Source of the DNA: Cladocopium goreaui | Lineage: Eukaryota; Sar; Dinophyceae; Suessiales; Symbiodiniaceae | DNA length: 64,000 bases | Direction of reading: 5' to 3' | Assembly (NCBI GenBank): GCA_947184155.2 | Contig: CAMXCT020002002.1 | Location: forward strand, 486,941 to 550,940 | Shown: positions 31,291 through 42,783 of the stretch, one piece after another | Layout: each line of letters opens with the position of its first letter | How positions within the stretch are numbered: the first letter of the stretch is position 1 | The notes under the pieces: generated by a model | Told to the model about the DNA's origin: nothing | The model's database searches: none | What the model saw: only the letters and a program-made list of their open reading frames with translations | Made by a program: the position numbers and the translations under genes

Positions 31291-32442
31291 AAGGACAAGA
31301 ATGGCTGGAGCATTCTCAGAGGTCCTCTTTTGAGTGCTGTGAAAGGGATCCGTTTCTTGTTCTTTGGATGGAGTCCAGGGTCTGTATATCTTGTCAATTC
31401 CTGGCAGTTTGTGCAATAGAGAGAATAGTTGGTAATTGGTTTGTTAACCGCTGGCCAGCTCGAGGTTCACTCTAGTTTGCACGTGTTCGCTATGATCACT
31501 CTGGATCCTTTTGCGCTGCAAAAAAGGGGAGAAGGGAAGCAGATCTTGAAAGGGGGTGAGAAGCTTGCATTGTGGAGTTGAGTTGTATCCTGGAAGGATC
31601 AGCTCTTGGTAGGAAGGGTCTCATGCATGTATTGCACATGAACATGGATGTGAGTTGTATCCTGGAAGGGTCAACTCTTGGTAGGAAAGGTCTCATGTAT
31701 GTGCTGCACATGAACATGTTTATGGATTCGTTGTGAGTTTGTGCATTGTGACTGTTTTACTGTTGATGGTGGTTTGTATTTTGACTTATGTTTGTCTGCC
31801 GCCATTTTTCCAGATGATGACATGGCCAGATCCGATTCTTGAATGAAAGAAGAATCAATGAGGATCCAGGCTAAATGTCTGATGGAAACCCATGTGAGAT
31901 CTTGTGTTTGATCTGAGCGTTTTAGTGGTTGCTTTGCCTTTGATGTCAGTGGAATGGATTTCCCTGACGCGGTTCATGTGTTTGTAAGTAGTATGCTTGT
32001 AGAGTGTTTTGGTATTTGTTTTCTTTGTTTGACTATGTAACAGATTAGCTGTTATGATGGCCAGAATTCATTTTTGAAGGTTGATGGACTTTATCTCAAA
32101 AGGGGGACAAGGTCCAGCCTTGGAGATTTGCCCTGAGCTTAGCGCATCTAGTATCCTGCGTGCCCGAAACTTAAAGCGCTTGGTATCTAGCGTGTCCGAA
32201 GCTCAGCACATATAGTATATAGCTTGTTTGGAGCTGAGTTTGCGTGGTACAATAATGTAATCACGTTTAAGACTAGTGATACCACGAATGTGGAGTTTTG
32301 TCTGAGTATTGTTGAACTAACGACAGTTTCGCTTGTCTGACACGCTTATCTTCCATTGGAGGATGCGGATTAGCTGAAACAGTCGGCCTTTGTTTTTGTG
32401 TTGACTCCGACAGTGCTTCGTCTGTCTTCGTCTTGGATCTCG
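31291..32442. other. Element 1 downstream region, first part
   Basis: Noncoding, collinear with 44023-45140 of element 2. Contains the 74-bp tandem duplication listed separately and an internal purine-rich AAAAGGGGGACAAGG at about 32098, which may be a second polypurine tract. Confidence 0.5.
31577..31725. repeat. Two-copy tandem repeat, about 74-bp period
   Basis: GTTGTATCCTGGAAGG occurs twice, each followed by a similar CTCTTGGTAGGAA..GTCTCATG tail. Element 2 has a single unit at about 44285-44355. Confidence 0.85.
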
Positions 32443-34183
32443 TGTGTGTGTGTAACATCTGAATAGATGTAAAACTTCTCTCTTTTTCTTCCTTCTGTCC
32501 TCTCCCTTTTTAAACCTAATGCAGGGGGCCTGAGGCTTCTCAACAGGACTCAGGCCAACGAAGACGCCTGTTGAGAAGTGTGAAATCATTCTGGGACGCC
32601 AGGATGACGTACCTGCATTTTCTGACATAGCAAGGGGCCAAGCTCAGAACCCCAAACACTATAGTTTTATTTCTTCACGGTTGCCACAATCTGTTTTTGA
32701 TGCATCAGAACCTTCCTCAGTATTTTCGCCGAGATCATGTCGCCGATTGTATTTTCGATTATTTGGATTATTTCGCCGATTGTATTTTCGATTATTTGGA
32801 TTATTTCGCCGACTATGTCGCCGATGTATTTGGAATATTTTGCTGAAGATCGTGGACGTGGAAACTATTCAGGATCAGATTTGCATGTTTCAGGATTCAG
32901 TTCCTGCCGGATCATATAATGATCCATTCTTGTCTAGTGTGATTTCCATGGTGGCTCCGACATGGTGCCATGGAGCCATTTGAGGCAACCCTCTTTAGGG
33001 TGAGTGATGACTGTCCTGACTGCCGAATTAACACATTTTAAGTTGGTAATTCGTTTAAGTAAAGTGCAACAGCTGGCCTTTCCGTTTTGCACCGCTTTCT
33101 GAGTGTCCCGCTGATCCTGCGGTCCCTTGTGAAACCTCGTGGAATACACCTCTGTGACTGTGAAGCCGTGCTGAACATTCAGAAACCTCCTTTTTTGCAG
33201 CAATGTCACAGCGACACAGCATCATGCCATGACAAAGGAACCAGGCAGGCACACGACTTCCAGGTGTGGTCCTCTTTCTTTTGATGGTTATCTGGTGAGG
33301 TGAAACATATCGTGCACCTAATTCGCTGGAACTTGAAAGCCGTTATATGCCCTTGTGGCTGACTTGAACACGGGCCTGGATTGGCACAACGCACGACCTT
33401 TAGGTTTAGGAACTGAATCCTGTTTTTAATTAATTGTTTTGGTTTTCCTGTCTGTCATCAACTAGTCCCCCATTTGGTCCCTAATTTCCCCGCGTGCCTC
33501 TCCGTAATGTGTCGTGGGGTTTAGGTGTGTGCGCTGTTTTGGTCAGGTCCGTTTCGCCGTGTAGGTTGGTTCCGGAGGTCCGTCTGTTCCCCTCCCCCCC
33601 CTGCGCTGTTTTTGGCCTTTTGCCCTTCGTGTGTCCGCTTTTTTCTTCCTCTTGCCTTTCAGGGTTGACCCGGCTCTGGCCGGGTGTGTGTGTGTAACAT
33701 CTGAATAGATGTAAAACTTCTCTCTTTTTCTTCCTTCTGTCCTCTCCCTTTTTAAACCTAATGCAGGGGGCCTGAGGCTTCTCAACAGGACTCAGGCCAA
33801 CGAAGACGCCTGTTGAGAAGTGTGAAATCATTCTGGGACGCCAGGATGACGTACCTGCATTTTCTGACATAGCAAGGGGCCAAGCTCAGAACCCCAAACA
33901 CTATAGTTTTATTTCTTCACGGTTGCCACAATCTGTTTTTGATGCATCAGAACCTTCCTCAGTATTTTCGCCGAGATCATGTCGCCGATTGTATATTCGA
34001 TTATTTGGATTATTTCGCCGATTGTATTTTCGATTATTTGGATTATTTCGCCGACTATGTCGCCGATGTATTTGGAATATTTTGCTGAAGATCGTGGACG
34101 TGGAAACTATTCAGGATCAGATTTGCATGTTTCAGGATTCAGTTCCTGCCGGATCATATAATGATCCATTCTTGTCTAGTGTG
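32443..34183 (+). mobile_element. 1.7-kb element with 0.5-kb terminal direct repeats, nested in element 1
   Basis: Terminal direct repeats 32443-32941 and 33685-34183 (offset 1242 bases, one substitution seen) enclose about 740 bases without a gene. Element 2 has the uninterrupted site GTGTGTGTGTTGTTGG near 45150. The border lies in GT repeats, so target duplication and exact ends cannot be set. Size and layout resemble a TRIM or other small terminal-repeat element. No primer site or polypurine tract is evident. Each terminal repeat contains two 33-bp units CGCCGATTGTATTTTCG... Confidence 0.75.
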
Positions 34184-34741
34184 TGTGTTGTTGGTGTTTT
34201 CGTTTGTTCTAGGGAACCACAAACAGCACCGTAGTTGGTCGCGAATTGACGCCATGGTTCCTTCGATCAGTTGATGATCTGGTATTGGAAGATAGATATC
34301 GTTCTGAAGAGATACCTGGTACGATTTGATGGATTCTGAATTGATGATTTTCGACTGGCTGAAGATTGGTGGAAGTTTTGCTTCTGGAGATATCCCTGGA
34401 GTATTGCTGAAATCAGCGATGGCGATGGTTATGGATATGGATCGACTATTTCATTGTGAAGAGCGAAGCATTGGAAAGACAACTGTTTCTATTTTTTTGA
34501 GAATCATCCAGAATTGGATTAATTCTATCTTGCTTTCAACCGGGCTTCCAAGCTGAAGGTGGACTGAAATCAGTTGAATTCTCAGAGACAGTTATTTCAG
34601 AAGAATTTGGAATTCATTGTACTGGTGGATGAAGAACATCTACGAGCAGTGCAGTACATCTTCAAGATAATGTCGAGGACTTGTTGGATGTGACTTTCGT
34701 ATGTGTGTACAGGGAAGAATGAATGACATCTCGAAAGGGGG
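34184..34741 (+). other. Element 1 3' region and polypurine tract
   Basis: Resumes the collinearity with element 2 (45150-45637) but is diverged. Ends with GAAAGGGGG at 34733-34741, directly before the right LTR. Confidence 0.65.
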
Positions 34742-36380
34742 TGTGAAAGTTTGTGTCCCTTGTAGGGTTACAACTTGGCTTTGGTGCGAGCTGCCATTCA
34801 TTGAGTATTTGGTAGTGGAACTGGACTATAGGAAGATGTCTGGAACAGACTTGAGCAGTTTCGATATTGCTTTGTAGTATGTGAAGCTGCCGGAGTTGCT
34901 TTGAGATATCGACCTGTGGGTCTGAGTGAATCTACACGGAGTTCAAGACACTTTAAGTACAGTTTGGAGCTTTATTTAGCTTTATGATACTGAGCGAATG
35001 CTTCCAGAAGCATTCGCTATGTAATTGGGTCGGGATGCTATGATTCCATCGATATCGGAGGTTCTTTGACCTCTTGGAGGAGTATGAATCTAACTGAGAT
35101 GGTTTTGGATCATCCGTTTCGATTCTTGTTATTGCTTCGTACATCTGAGATGTTTGTGAAGCCTATTGATTACCTCTTGCGAGTATGCGAGATACTCCGG
35201 CATTGTGAGGACAATGCCTACGTATCTTCTTTGACCTCTGGGTATTTGATCTGGAGATCTACTTTGTGATCTTTATATCTGTGGCTTATAGCTGACGTTT
35301 GGTTATTGCAGTAAGCGAACTACTTTAGCGCTATGACTGTTTATGACTGGACATTAGCTGAGAAGTCAAGCAGATCTTTTGAGTATGTGAGATACTTCGG
35401 CATTGTGAGGACAATGCCTACGTATCTTATTCAACCTCCGGATACTTGATCTGGAGAGCTGCATTATGATCTTTATGCCTGTGACTTGTTGCTGACTTTT
35501 GGTTATGACAGTAAGCGAACTACTTTAGCGCTATGACTGTTTATGACTGGATATTGGCTGAGAAGTCGAGCAGAACATTCTACTCTCCTCGACGGTTTGG
35601 AACTATGAGAAGACATCTCTGTGTGAAGAGCTGTTTTGGAGAAGTCGAGCAGAACATTCTACTCTCCTCTGTAGTTTGAAGCTAGGAGAAGACATCTCTA
35701 AGTGAAGAACTGTTTTGGAGATGGAACATGAGGTTCCCATGTTGTTCTGTATTGCAAGAGGATTTTGTAAAGGAATTTGAGTGGAACATTTCGTTCTTAA
35801 CTAGCCGTGTGACTAGTCTAGACGTTTGGTAGAGACTAGTAACACCGGCTAGCTGGTTACTTGCGTTTGGACGAGAACCAGTTTGACTTGAGAACTTTTG
35901 GAAATGTTTCTGACGTTTTGTGACTAGGTGATTTGTATATCATAGCAGTTCGGAATTGTTTCAACAACCTTTGAGGGAAGGTTGTGTATTGGAAACCTGG
36001 AATCGAGTTTCCCAGTTGAGACATCGGCTCAAGGGAGTGGTGTCAAGTGTTCCGAAGCGAACTGAACTGCAGTGTCACCTAGGGCACTTGAAACAGTAGC
36101 CACACTGGAACTTGCTTCCTTTCTTTGTTTGTGGGCTGTGGCCGTGTGCCTGCCCTGGTTCTTGTTGACCTGTTCCGTTGTGTGTGGCGTCTGGAGAGAA
36201 AAGAAGGAGTCTGACGTGCACTTAGGAGTCGGGGTGGAACAAGTTCCTTTATTTGACTTTGTGGGGAAGTAAGTAACTGCGGAGCTGCAAACACAGCAGG
36301 TGTTTGCGTCTGGCGTAGTGATTTTACGAAAGCGTTGATTTGGGTACACGAGAGGTGTACTTGGGTTTGCGTTTTTCACA
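34742..36380 (+). repeat. Right LTR of element 1
   Basis: 1639 bp, TGTGAAAGTTTG...TTTTTCACA, followed by the AATGG target duplication. Lacks the 302-bp insert of the left LTR. Confidence 0.93.
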
Positions 36381-37893
36381 AATGGCTCCCCGATCAGACT
36401 CTTCCGTTCTCCGAAGTTGTCCTGTATGCCTACGCGGCTGATCGCACGCCCTTTCCCACATACGTGTGCCTGCCCTCAGGACTGTACAAAGCCCGCACCG
36501 GGCAAGTTGTAGCACAGACTGGCCCAGAGCAGGAAATCTTGTCTCTGCCTGGTATATACTTCTTCGATGGATGGCGGGTACATCCTACGTTGCCAATCCC
36601 CGACCACCTGCCACGCGCGAAAGAGGCGCCAGTTCAAGATATCGCCCAGACTGCCCCGGCACCTGGCACAGAACCTACCCGGTCGCCGGAAGAAGAAGCG
36701 AGAGACATCCTGGCAATAGCTGCCAAGAATCAGCCCGAAGATGGGCCGAACACAAGGAGAGCAGCAGTCCGCGCGTGCAAGTATTTGCGGGCAATGTTCA
36801 ACCAATATGAGTCCACCATCCAAGCAGTGCATACAGCAGCCCGCACCCATACACAAAGAAGCAAGGGCGCAGTAGGACCAGCAGTCGACTATCGCCCGCA
36901 AGGTGAAGCCCTCCCAGTCATATCCTCAGACCTGACTTCAGAATTACTGCATTGCCTGTCCACGCTTCCAGACCCATGGCCCCTGGCCAAGATCACCATA
37001 GACATGGAGAAACCGAGCCAGTGGGTCTCAAAGTTGTGCAGACTATACTTTGCTGATGAATACGCCAGGCGAACAGTCGGACTGCCCTCACCCACGCATG
37101 TCCCAGACATTGCGGCCGCGCTCCGGGCGGTCCAGACCATCCTTCCCAAGCTCGAAGTCAAAATGATTGAATTCTTAGCTGAATGGTTGGTCACCTTTCT
37201 AATACCAGCAACGCACGTATTGGAAGTGAGGGCACCTCATCTTTCCTTTATGAAGGAATACTGGTTCAGAGAGCTGTACCTAGGCTTGAAAGTCACAGCA
37301 TCTTTCAACCGCTCCGAATCATACACTAGGGTAATCGATGGCCAGGTAAGATGCATAACGCCTGAAGTCAAGCCGCAGAATTTGCAGGTCATCTGGAACG
37401 TGCAGTTTATCACAGTTTTCGTGCCGGCATGGATGATCTCACCAGTATACCATAGCCTACGCAGAGAAAGCATCAAAACCGCAAGTTCCGCCAGTCCCAT
37501 AGGAGTCCAGTCGGTTCGCCCTACCTGGTTTGAAGACACAACACCCAAGGATACCACACCCCAACCCAACCAAGACCCTCAAGGGCAGCAGCCCCAGCGC
37601 ACGGGCTGAAGTTAGTGATCAAAGAAGAGGTGCTGCCGACGAATGACCAACCAGAGTTCCCATCGCTTGAACTGTTGGCTGCCAGAGGCCTTCTAGCGCC
37701 TGACACGTGGAAGTGCAAACGTGCGCAGGTTAGCCTCAAGGCAACCATTGATGTCCCCATGCTGGGCACAATCATAGAGCAAAATGGTGATGGACTCCTT
37801 GAAGACTCCCACATGCTCGTGGGATGGCCATTGCACATTGATGGTGCTGTCAGGCAATGTCGTATTCATCGAGCCGCGAGCCTGCAAGAGTTA
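36381..37893 (+). pseudogene. Helicase 2 pseudogene, middle fragment
   Basis: Encodes the helicase C-terminal extension from WLPDQT and FSEVVLYAYAADRT onward, matching the intact minus-strand copy at 61792-64000 with a few per cent nucleotide divergence. A 4-base deletion near 37598 (CAGCCCCAG..CGCACGG against CCCCAGCCACTGCACGG) shifts the frame; the frame continues from 37615 to HRAASLQEL. Cut at 37894 by LTR element 2. The first 5 bases are the duplicated AATGG. Confidence 0.9.
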
Positions 37894-39254
37894 TGTGGAA
37901 GTTTGAACCCTTGTGGGTGCAACTTGGCATTGGTGCGACCTGACTTTCATTGAGCCTTCAGTGGTGAAACTGGACTATGGGAAGGTGTCTGCATCAGACA
38001 TAAGTAGTTTCAATATTGCTTTGTGGTATGAGAAGCTGCATGAGCTGATCTGAGATATCGACCAGTGAGTCTAAGTGAATCTACGTGGAGCTTGATTCTC
38101 CTTTTCATACAGTTTGAAGTGTTATTTTGCTTTATGACAGTGGACGAATGCTTTCAGAAGCATTCGCTAGGCAGATGAGTCGGGACGATGCGGTTTCATC
38201 GATCTCAGAGATTCCTTGACTCCTTGTGGGAGTGTGGATCTGACGGAGATGGTATTGGAATATCCGTTTCGATTCTTGACGTTGCTTCAAACATCTGAGA
38301 TGTTGGTGAAGTCCTTTGACTACCTCTTGCGAGTATGTGAGATACTTCGGCATTGTGAGGACAATGCCTACGTATAGTATTCGACATCCAGGTATTTGAT
38401 CTGGAAGTCTGCTTTGTGACCTTTGTCTTTGTGACTTATTGCTGACGTTTGGTTATTGTGGTGAGCAAACTACTTTAGCGCTATGACTGCTGATGACTGG
38501 ATATTAGCTGAGAAGTCGAGCAGAACATTCTGTTCTCCACGGTAGTTTGGAGCTATGAGAAGATGTCTCTGTGCGAAGAACTGTTTTGGAGATGGAACAG
38601 GAGGTTCCATGTTGTTCTGTATTGCAAGAGGATTTTGTAAAGGAATTTGAATGAATCATTTCGTTCTTGAATAGCCGTGTAACTAGTCTAGACGTTTGGT
38701 AGAGACTAGTAACACCGGCTAGCTGGTTATTTGCGTTTGGACGAGAACCAGTTTGACTTGAGAACTTTTGGAAATGTTTCTGACGTTTTTGTGACTAGGT
38801 GATTTGTATATCATAGCAGTTTGGAATTGTTTCAACAACCTTTGAAGGAAGGTTGTGTATTGGAAACCTGGAATCGAGTTTCCCAGTTGAGACATCGGCT
38901 CAAGGGAGTGGTGTCAAATGTTCCGAAGAGAACTGAACTGCAGTGTCACCTAGGGCACTTGAAACAGTAGCCACACTGGAACATCTTGCTTCCTTTCTTT
39001 GTTTGTGGGCTGTGGCCGTGTGCCTGCCCTGGTTCTTGTTGACCTGTTCCGTTGTGTGTGGCGTCTGGAGAGAAAAGAAGGAGTCTGACGTGCACTTAGG
39101 AGTCGGGGTGGAACAAGTTCCTTTATTTGACATTGCAGAGAAGTAAGTAACTGCGGAGTCGCAACCACAGTAGGTGTTTGCGTCTGGCGTAGTGATTTTA
39201 CGAAAGCGTTGATTTGGGTACACGAGAGGTGTACTTGGGTTTGCGTTTTTCACA
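37894..39254 (+). repeat. Left LTR of element 2
   Basis: 1361 bp, TGTGGAAGTTTG...TTTTTCACA. Related to the element 1 LTR but a distinct subfamily, shorter by about 280 bases. Confidence 0.95.
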
Positions 39255-39278
39255 TGGTAGCGGAGCCCTGAAAAGGGC
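39255..39278 (+). other. Primer binding site of LTR element 2
   Basis: TGGTAGCGGAGCC directly after the LTR, the same as in element 1. Confidence 0.8.
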
Positions 39279-40379
39279 GGCCCACACCATCTTCCGCTGA
39301 CCCTTGTTTGTGACGAGATACTAAGGCCGTCATCTAAGGTGAGATTGGGATCTTGGGTATTGGAGCTCCGTGGTCTGGACGCAGAGGCATGGTTGAGCTC
39401 GTACTAAGGTGCACCTGTCTCACAGGAGGTGATGACATGGAAGTATAAGGTCACTAGGGAGTGTGGAGTTGGTTGAAGTCTGTTGGGTTCAGGTGACTTT
39501 GGGACCCTGTTTTATGTATAGATTTCTACGGATCATGAGGATCGTGGACCTGTTTTGTTGGACGACTATCCGTTTGCAAGTTGGGCAAGTATTGGCAGGG
39601 TGTATGCTTGGTAGGCTGGACAGAAGTGGGCCCGTGTGAACTGTCGACAGTGGTACCTGTAGAAGAGCATACAAGATTAGTCAGCCCTGGGCAGGACACT
39701 TGTGACTTGGACGGAGGAGTTGAGTTTTTGTAGTTTGTGTTGACAGTGGATTCTGTAGGAGCAAGCTTCATTTTTCACTTTTTATAGGTACGTAGTTTTG
39801 GGAAAGCGTCCATGTGGTCTCGGCAGTATTCTGGTAGGAGTCTGTGTCATGGCGTGACGTATTGCTAGCGTAGGGTCACTATTGCAGGGCTGCGCTGGAG
39901 TATCTGGAGATGTATGCATGGAGGGAATGTCCCTGGACGTACGAGATTCGTTTCGTTCGAAACGAATCTCGTACGTCCAGTATGAAGTGACAGTAGATAA
40001 CTTGCTGCAACCGTGTAAGTGGAACACACTAAGGTGAGGATGAGAAGAAGTGATTTGCATAATCTGGTAGAGCGACTGATTGCCAGGTTGGACAGTGGAC
40101 ACTGAGGTAATGGATCAGAGTGCAAAGGCTGGGAACTGAGGACATTAGGTACATGGTTCTTGCAAACAGCTGAGGCATGTCTTGGGTCTTGAACTCAGTT
40201 GGTCTTTAGAAGAGGGGTAGTGAGAAAAGGTGTATCAGGTGGCTGGAATAAGCATGTGAAGAGCGCTTTCTGAGTTGTCATGGCAGTGTTATTCAATCTG
40301 AAGGTAGATTTGATTTTGAGCCCAATACGCATGAAACTTTGTCTTTGGAGTACACTGTGGGTGATTGAAGGTGGAAGTC
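39279..40379 (+). other. Leader of LTR element 2
   Basis: Noncoding, collinear with the element 1 leader except for the hairpin at 39933-39980. Confidence 0.6.
39933..39980. repeat. 48-base near-perfect palindrome
   Basis: Two 23-base arms starting CTGGACGTACGAGATTCG and their exact complement, separated by TT. Element 1 has only one arm-like sequence at about 19080-19105, so the second arm arose in element 2. Confidence 0.95.
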
Positions 40380-40808
40380 ATGCTTGTCACTGATGACGCC
40401 AAGTATTGTTCAAGAAGGTCAAAGGTAGATCTGGTTGCCATGTCCGATCGGGGAGACCAGAAGGAAGTCTCTAAGGAGGAGCCAACATCTGTAACGTCTC
40501 GCGCTAAGCAACCAGTGATCAAGAATAGCTTCGACAAGAAGGGCCAGTCTTCCAAAGCTGTGCGGCGTCGAGCATATCCCATTGACGCGGCTACCGCACC
40601 TGTTGTCATTGATGCGGAAGAAAGTGTGGCGGGCGTCAGAAGGGAGCCACCGTTGATTGATGCTGCGACAATGTCGACGTCTGGGAAGGAAGGTCACTGT
40701 GATACACGTGCCAACTCGGACGATGAGTTGACGAGTGTGAGTGACGTCCCGGAGATGACAGCTGAGGAAGACCTGCTCAGAGAGGTTGGGCTGAATGATC
40801 CTAGTTAG
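40380..40808 (+). CDS. Element 2 ORF1, hydrophilic protein of unknown function
   Basis: ATG 40380 (MLVTDDAKYC), 142 aa, with an in-frame TTG at 40365 as an alternative. Lys/Arg-rich first half, one AVRRRAYPIDAAT unit (two in element 1), acidic C-terminus ELTSVSD..EEDLLREV. No known domain. It contains the empty site that YR element 1 occupies in element 1. About 350 bases separate it from ORF2. Confidence 0.55.
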   Translation: MLVTDDAKYCSRRSKVDLVAMSDRGDQKEVSKEEPTSVTSRAKQPVIKNSFDKKGQSSKAVRRRAYPIDAATAPVVIDAEESVAGVRREPPLIDAATMSTSGKEGHCDTRANSDDELTSVSDVPEMTAEEDLLREVGLNDPS

Positions 40809-41161
40809 GCCATAGTTTGCTGGTTTAGGAGGAGACGTCAGTAGAAATAGCTTTTGTGCTCTGCGGTTGGCTGCCTGGAAAGAAATGACCCGTTTAGCTC
40901 TGTTTGATGCGGGAGCTTGAAACGTTGAACTGTTTGTGACCTAGAGGTGTATAAGGTCGTTGGCTGAGAGAGGTAAAGCTGGAAGCGACAGAGAAAGCCG
41001 TTGGGTCAGTCTTGTGATGTTTGCACATGAGAAGTGTGGGAGTTTTGGTTTCCAAGAAGAGTATGAGCTTTGGATGAACCTCTACTCATGTTTCCGCAGC
41101 TGTTTGTGACTGTTTTGTGTCAAGAGCTCTGAGACCGTGGCCGTGTGTGTGCGTTTCAAAC

Positions 41162-41536
41162 ATGGAGTCGCTCAAGCTCTGGATTGCTTTGACGCCTAAG
41201 CAGTTGGAAGAGTTGAACAAGGGCAATGAGGTGTTTCCAGATGAATATTCTGGTCGCTTTGGCCTGCGCTTGGGACCTAAGGAGGCTGTGGATCGTGCCC
41301 AGTACTTTATGGATTGGACGCCTGAAGGTTTGAAGGGTGAACACCATCAGAAAGACTATGCGGTGATGGAAATGGAAGTCTTTGCGCTCGGGTACCTTCA
41401 AAAGGTTGAGAGTGGAATCTTGGAGAAGACTAAGCCCACTGAGTACCGCTGGCATGGGCCTGTGAAATGTGAAGAGTGGGACAGCAAAGGGCGCTTGTTG
41501 TACCGCATTAGTGAGATGGCTGTTAAGTTCATTTAA
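41162..41536 (+). CDS. Element 2 ORF2, 124-aa conserved protein
   Basis: ATG 41162 (MESLKLWIAL), 124 aa, identical or nearly identical in protein to element 1 ORF2 although a run of codons around 41245-41275 and 41428-41455 differs at silent positions. Charged, soluble, no membrane segment. Fold and function unknown; a resemblance to small ADP-ribosyltransferase-like proteins is only a layout resemblance. Stop TAA at 41534. Confidence 0.65.
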   Translation: MESLKLWIALTPKQLEELNKGNEVFPDEYSGRFGLRLGPKEAVDRAQYFMDWTPEGLKGEHHQKDYAVMEMEVFALGYLQKVESGILEKTKPTEYRWHGPVKCEEWDSKGRLLYRISEMAVKFI

Positions 41537-42783
41537 CCGGTCAGGGTCCAAGTATAGCAATCGGGCAGACCATGGAGTCTTAGGTATAGTTTTTGAGTCC
41601 CAGTTTGAAATGCGGAAGGGAAAGAAGAAAGAGTTCCTTTGGCAGCCTGGAGGGTCTGCGTTGCTCATGTGATGAACGGACAGTTTGCATTGCTGTGGGG
41701 AAACTGTGCATTTAGGCACGTGGAGTTGTCATGCGGAGTTGGAGCTTGACTGTAGGGTCATGTGTCGTTGGTTCAGAGGAACTGTATGCGGCAAGGATCA
41801 CAGTCAAGAGATCAGCCTGTACTGAGATTTGCAGTGAGTGTTTTGTTTGCCACATGAAGCATTAGTTGCATTGCATGTCTGCATCGATGCCGCGAAGCCA
41901 TTTGTTTTGCTTTTGCTGAGTGAAGGGATCTAATTTGTTCTGATTTTAGAGCAATGGAGGATGTTTGCGCTCGTATTCATCTACGCCACCATTACGCACT
42001 TCCTGGGCACGCACTTGTGGGGATGCTTTATTGCGGGCATGTCATTTGCTTGCCTGGATCCTCCTCACCATGCACATCTAGTATGAGTTGTAGATTAGTG
42101 TACTTTAGGTCCCTAGGCTCAGCTGTGTGAGTTGTTGCAAAATGGTGGAAAGTGCGGTTTGAGTGCGTGCAATCGGTGATTGGCACATTTCAGTATTTTG
42201 ATGCGGTCATGTTGCAAGAGTGTGGAGTGCAGTCATGTGGAATCTTAATTTTAAACGAAACGAAACAAACAAATGAAACACAAACAATTTTGAGTGTTTT
42301 GTGCAATGCTCCTTGTTTTGCAGTTAGGATTTTCTTTGTCAGTTTGTCGTTTGGCGAGTGCAGCTTTTGTTTGTGAAGATGACTTGTCGAAGGGTTCCTG
42401 CAGAACCACGGAGACCTGTTCGTTTCCAGAACATCTGCATGCCTGTCAATAGGTGTTTTTGAGCTTGTACTGCATACAGCAGGGAGTGCACAGTGAACTC
42501 ATGGGAACTCATTTTTTGTTTTAGGGATGGTGACTGTTTTGGTGTTTTGTAGAGAGGGATGGTCAGTTTTCCCTGTTTTTGCTGCTTTGGAAACGAATCC
42601 AGACTTTGACTGCATGTTGGGACATATGTGTCAATGCTTCGCAAAATTCCGGTATGTTGGTAGCATCTGGAATTTTGGGAAACAGTCTTGTTGGTTATTT
42701 GTATTGTTGAGCATGCACCTCATGTTGGTTGGTTGTTTGATTGCTTTGATTGTTTTCTGTTGGAGACCTGGGGACTGTAGGGC
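41537..42783. other. Region between ORF2 and the Gag-like ORF of element 2
   Basis: Noncoding. The block 41934-42084 has no counterpart in element 1. It contains ATG 41954 with a short frame (MEDVCARIH..), which I do not call a gene. Confidence 0.5.

Larger units (their letters stand above)
16439..36380 (+). mobile_element. LTR element 1: large non-autonomous LTR retrotransposon hosting three nested inserts
   Basis: Begins TGTG and ends CACA. Flanked by the 5-bp duplication AATGG (16434-16438 and 36381-36385). LTRs are 16439-18400 and 34742-36380, followed and preceded by a primer site and polypurine tract. No gag-pol domains of an autonomous element are present in its own sequence. It carries three small genes shared with LTR element 2 (about 19478, 28320 and 30091). 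Without the three nested inserts it is about 9.9 kb. By eye the LTRs differ at about 15 positions in 1.6 kb plus small indels, so it is older than element 2. Confidence 0.93.

Noticed and set aside
32738..32811. Two 33-bp units in the small nested element, CRISPR-like at a glance
   Set aside because: Units are contiguous with no spacers and only two in number; a simple tandem repeat.
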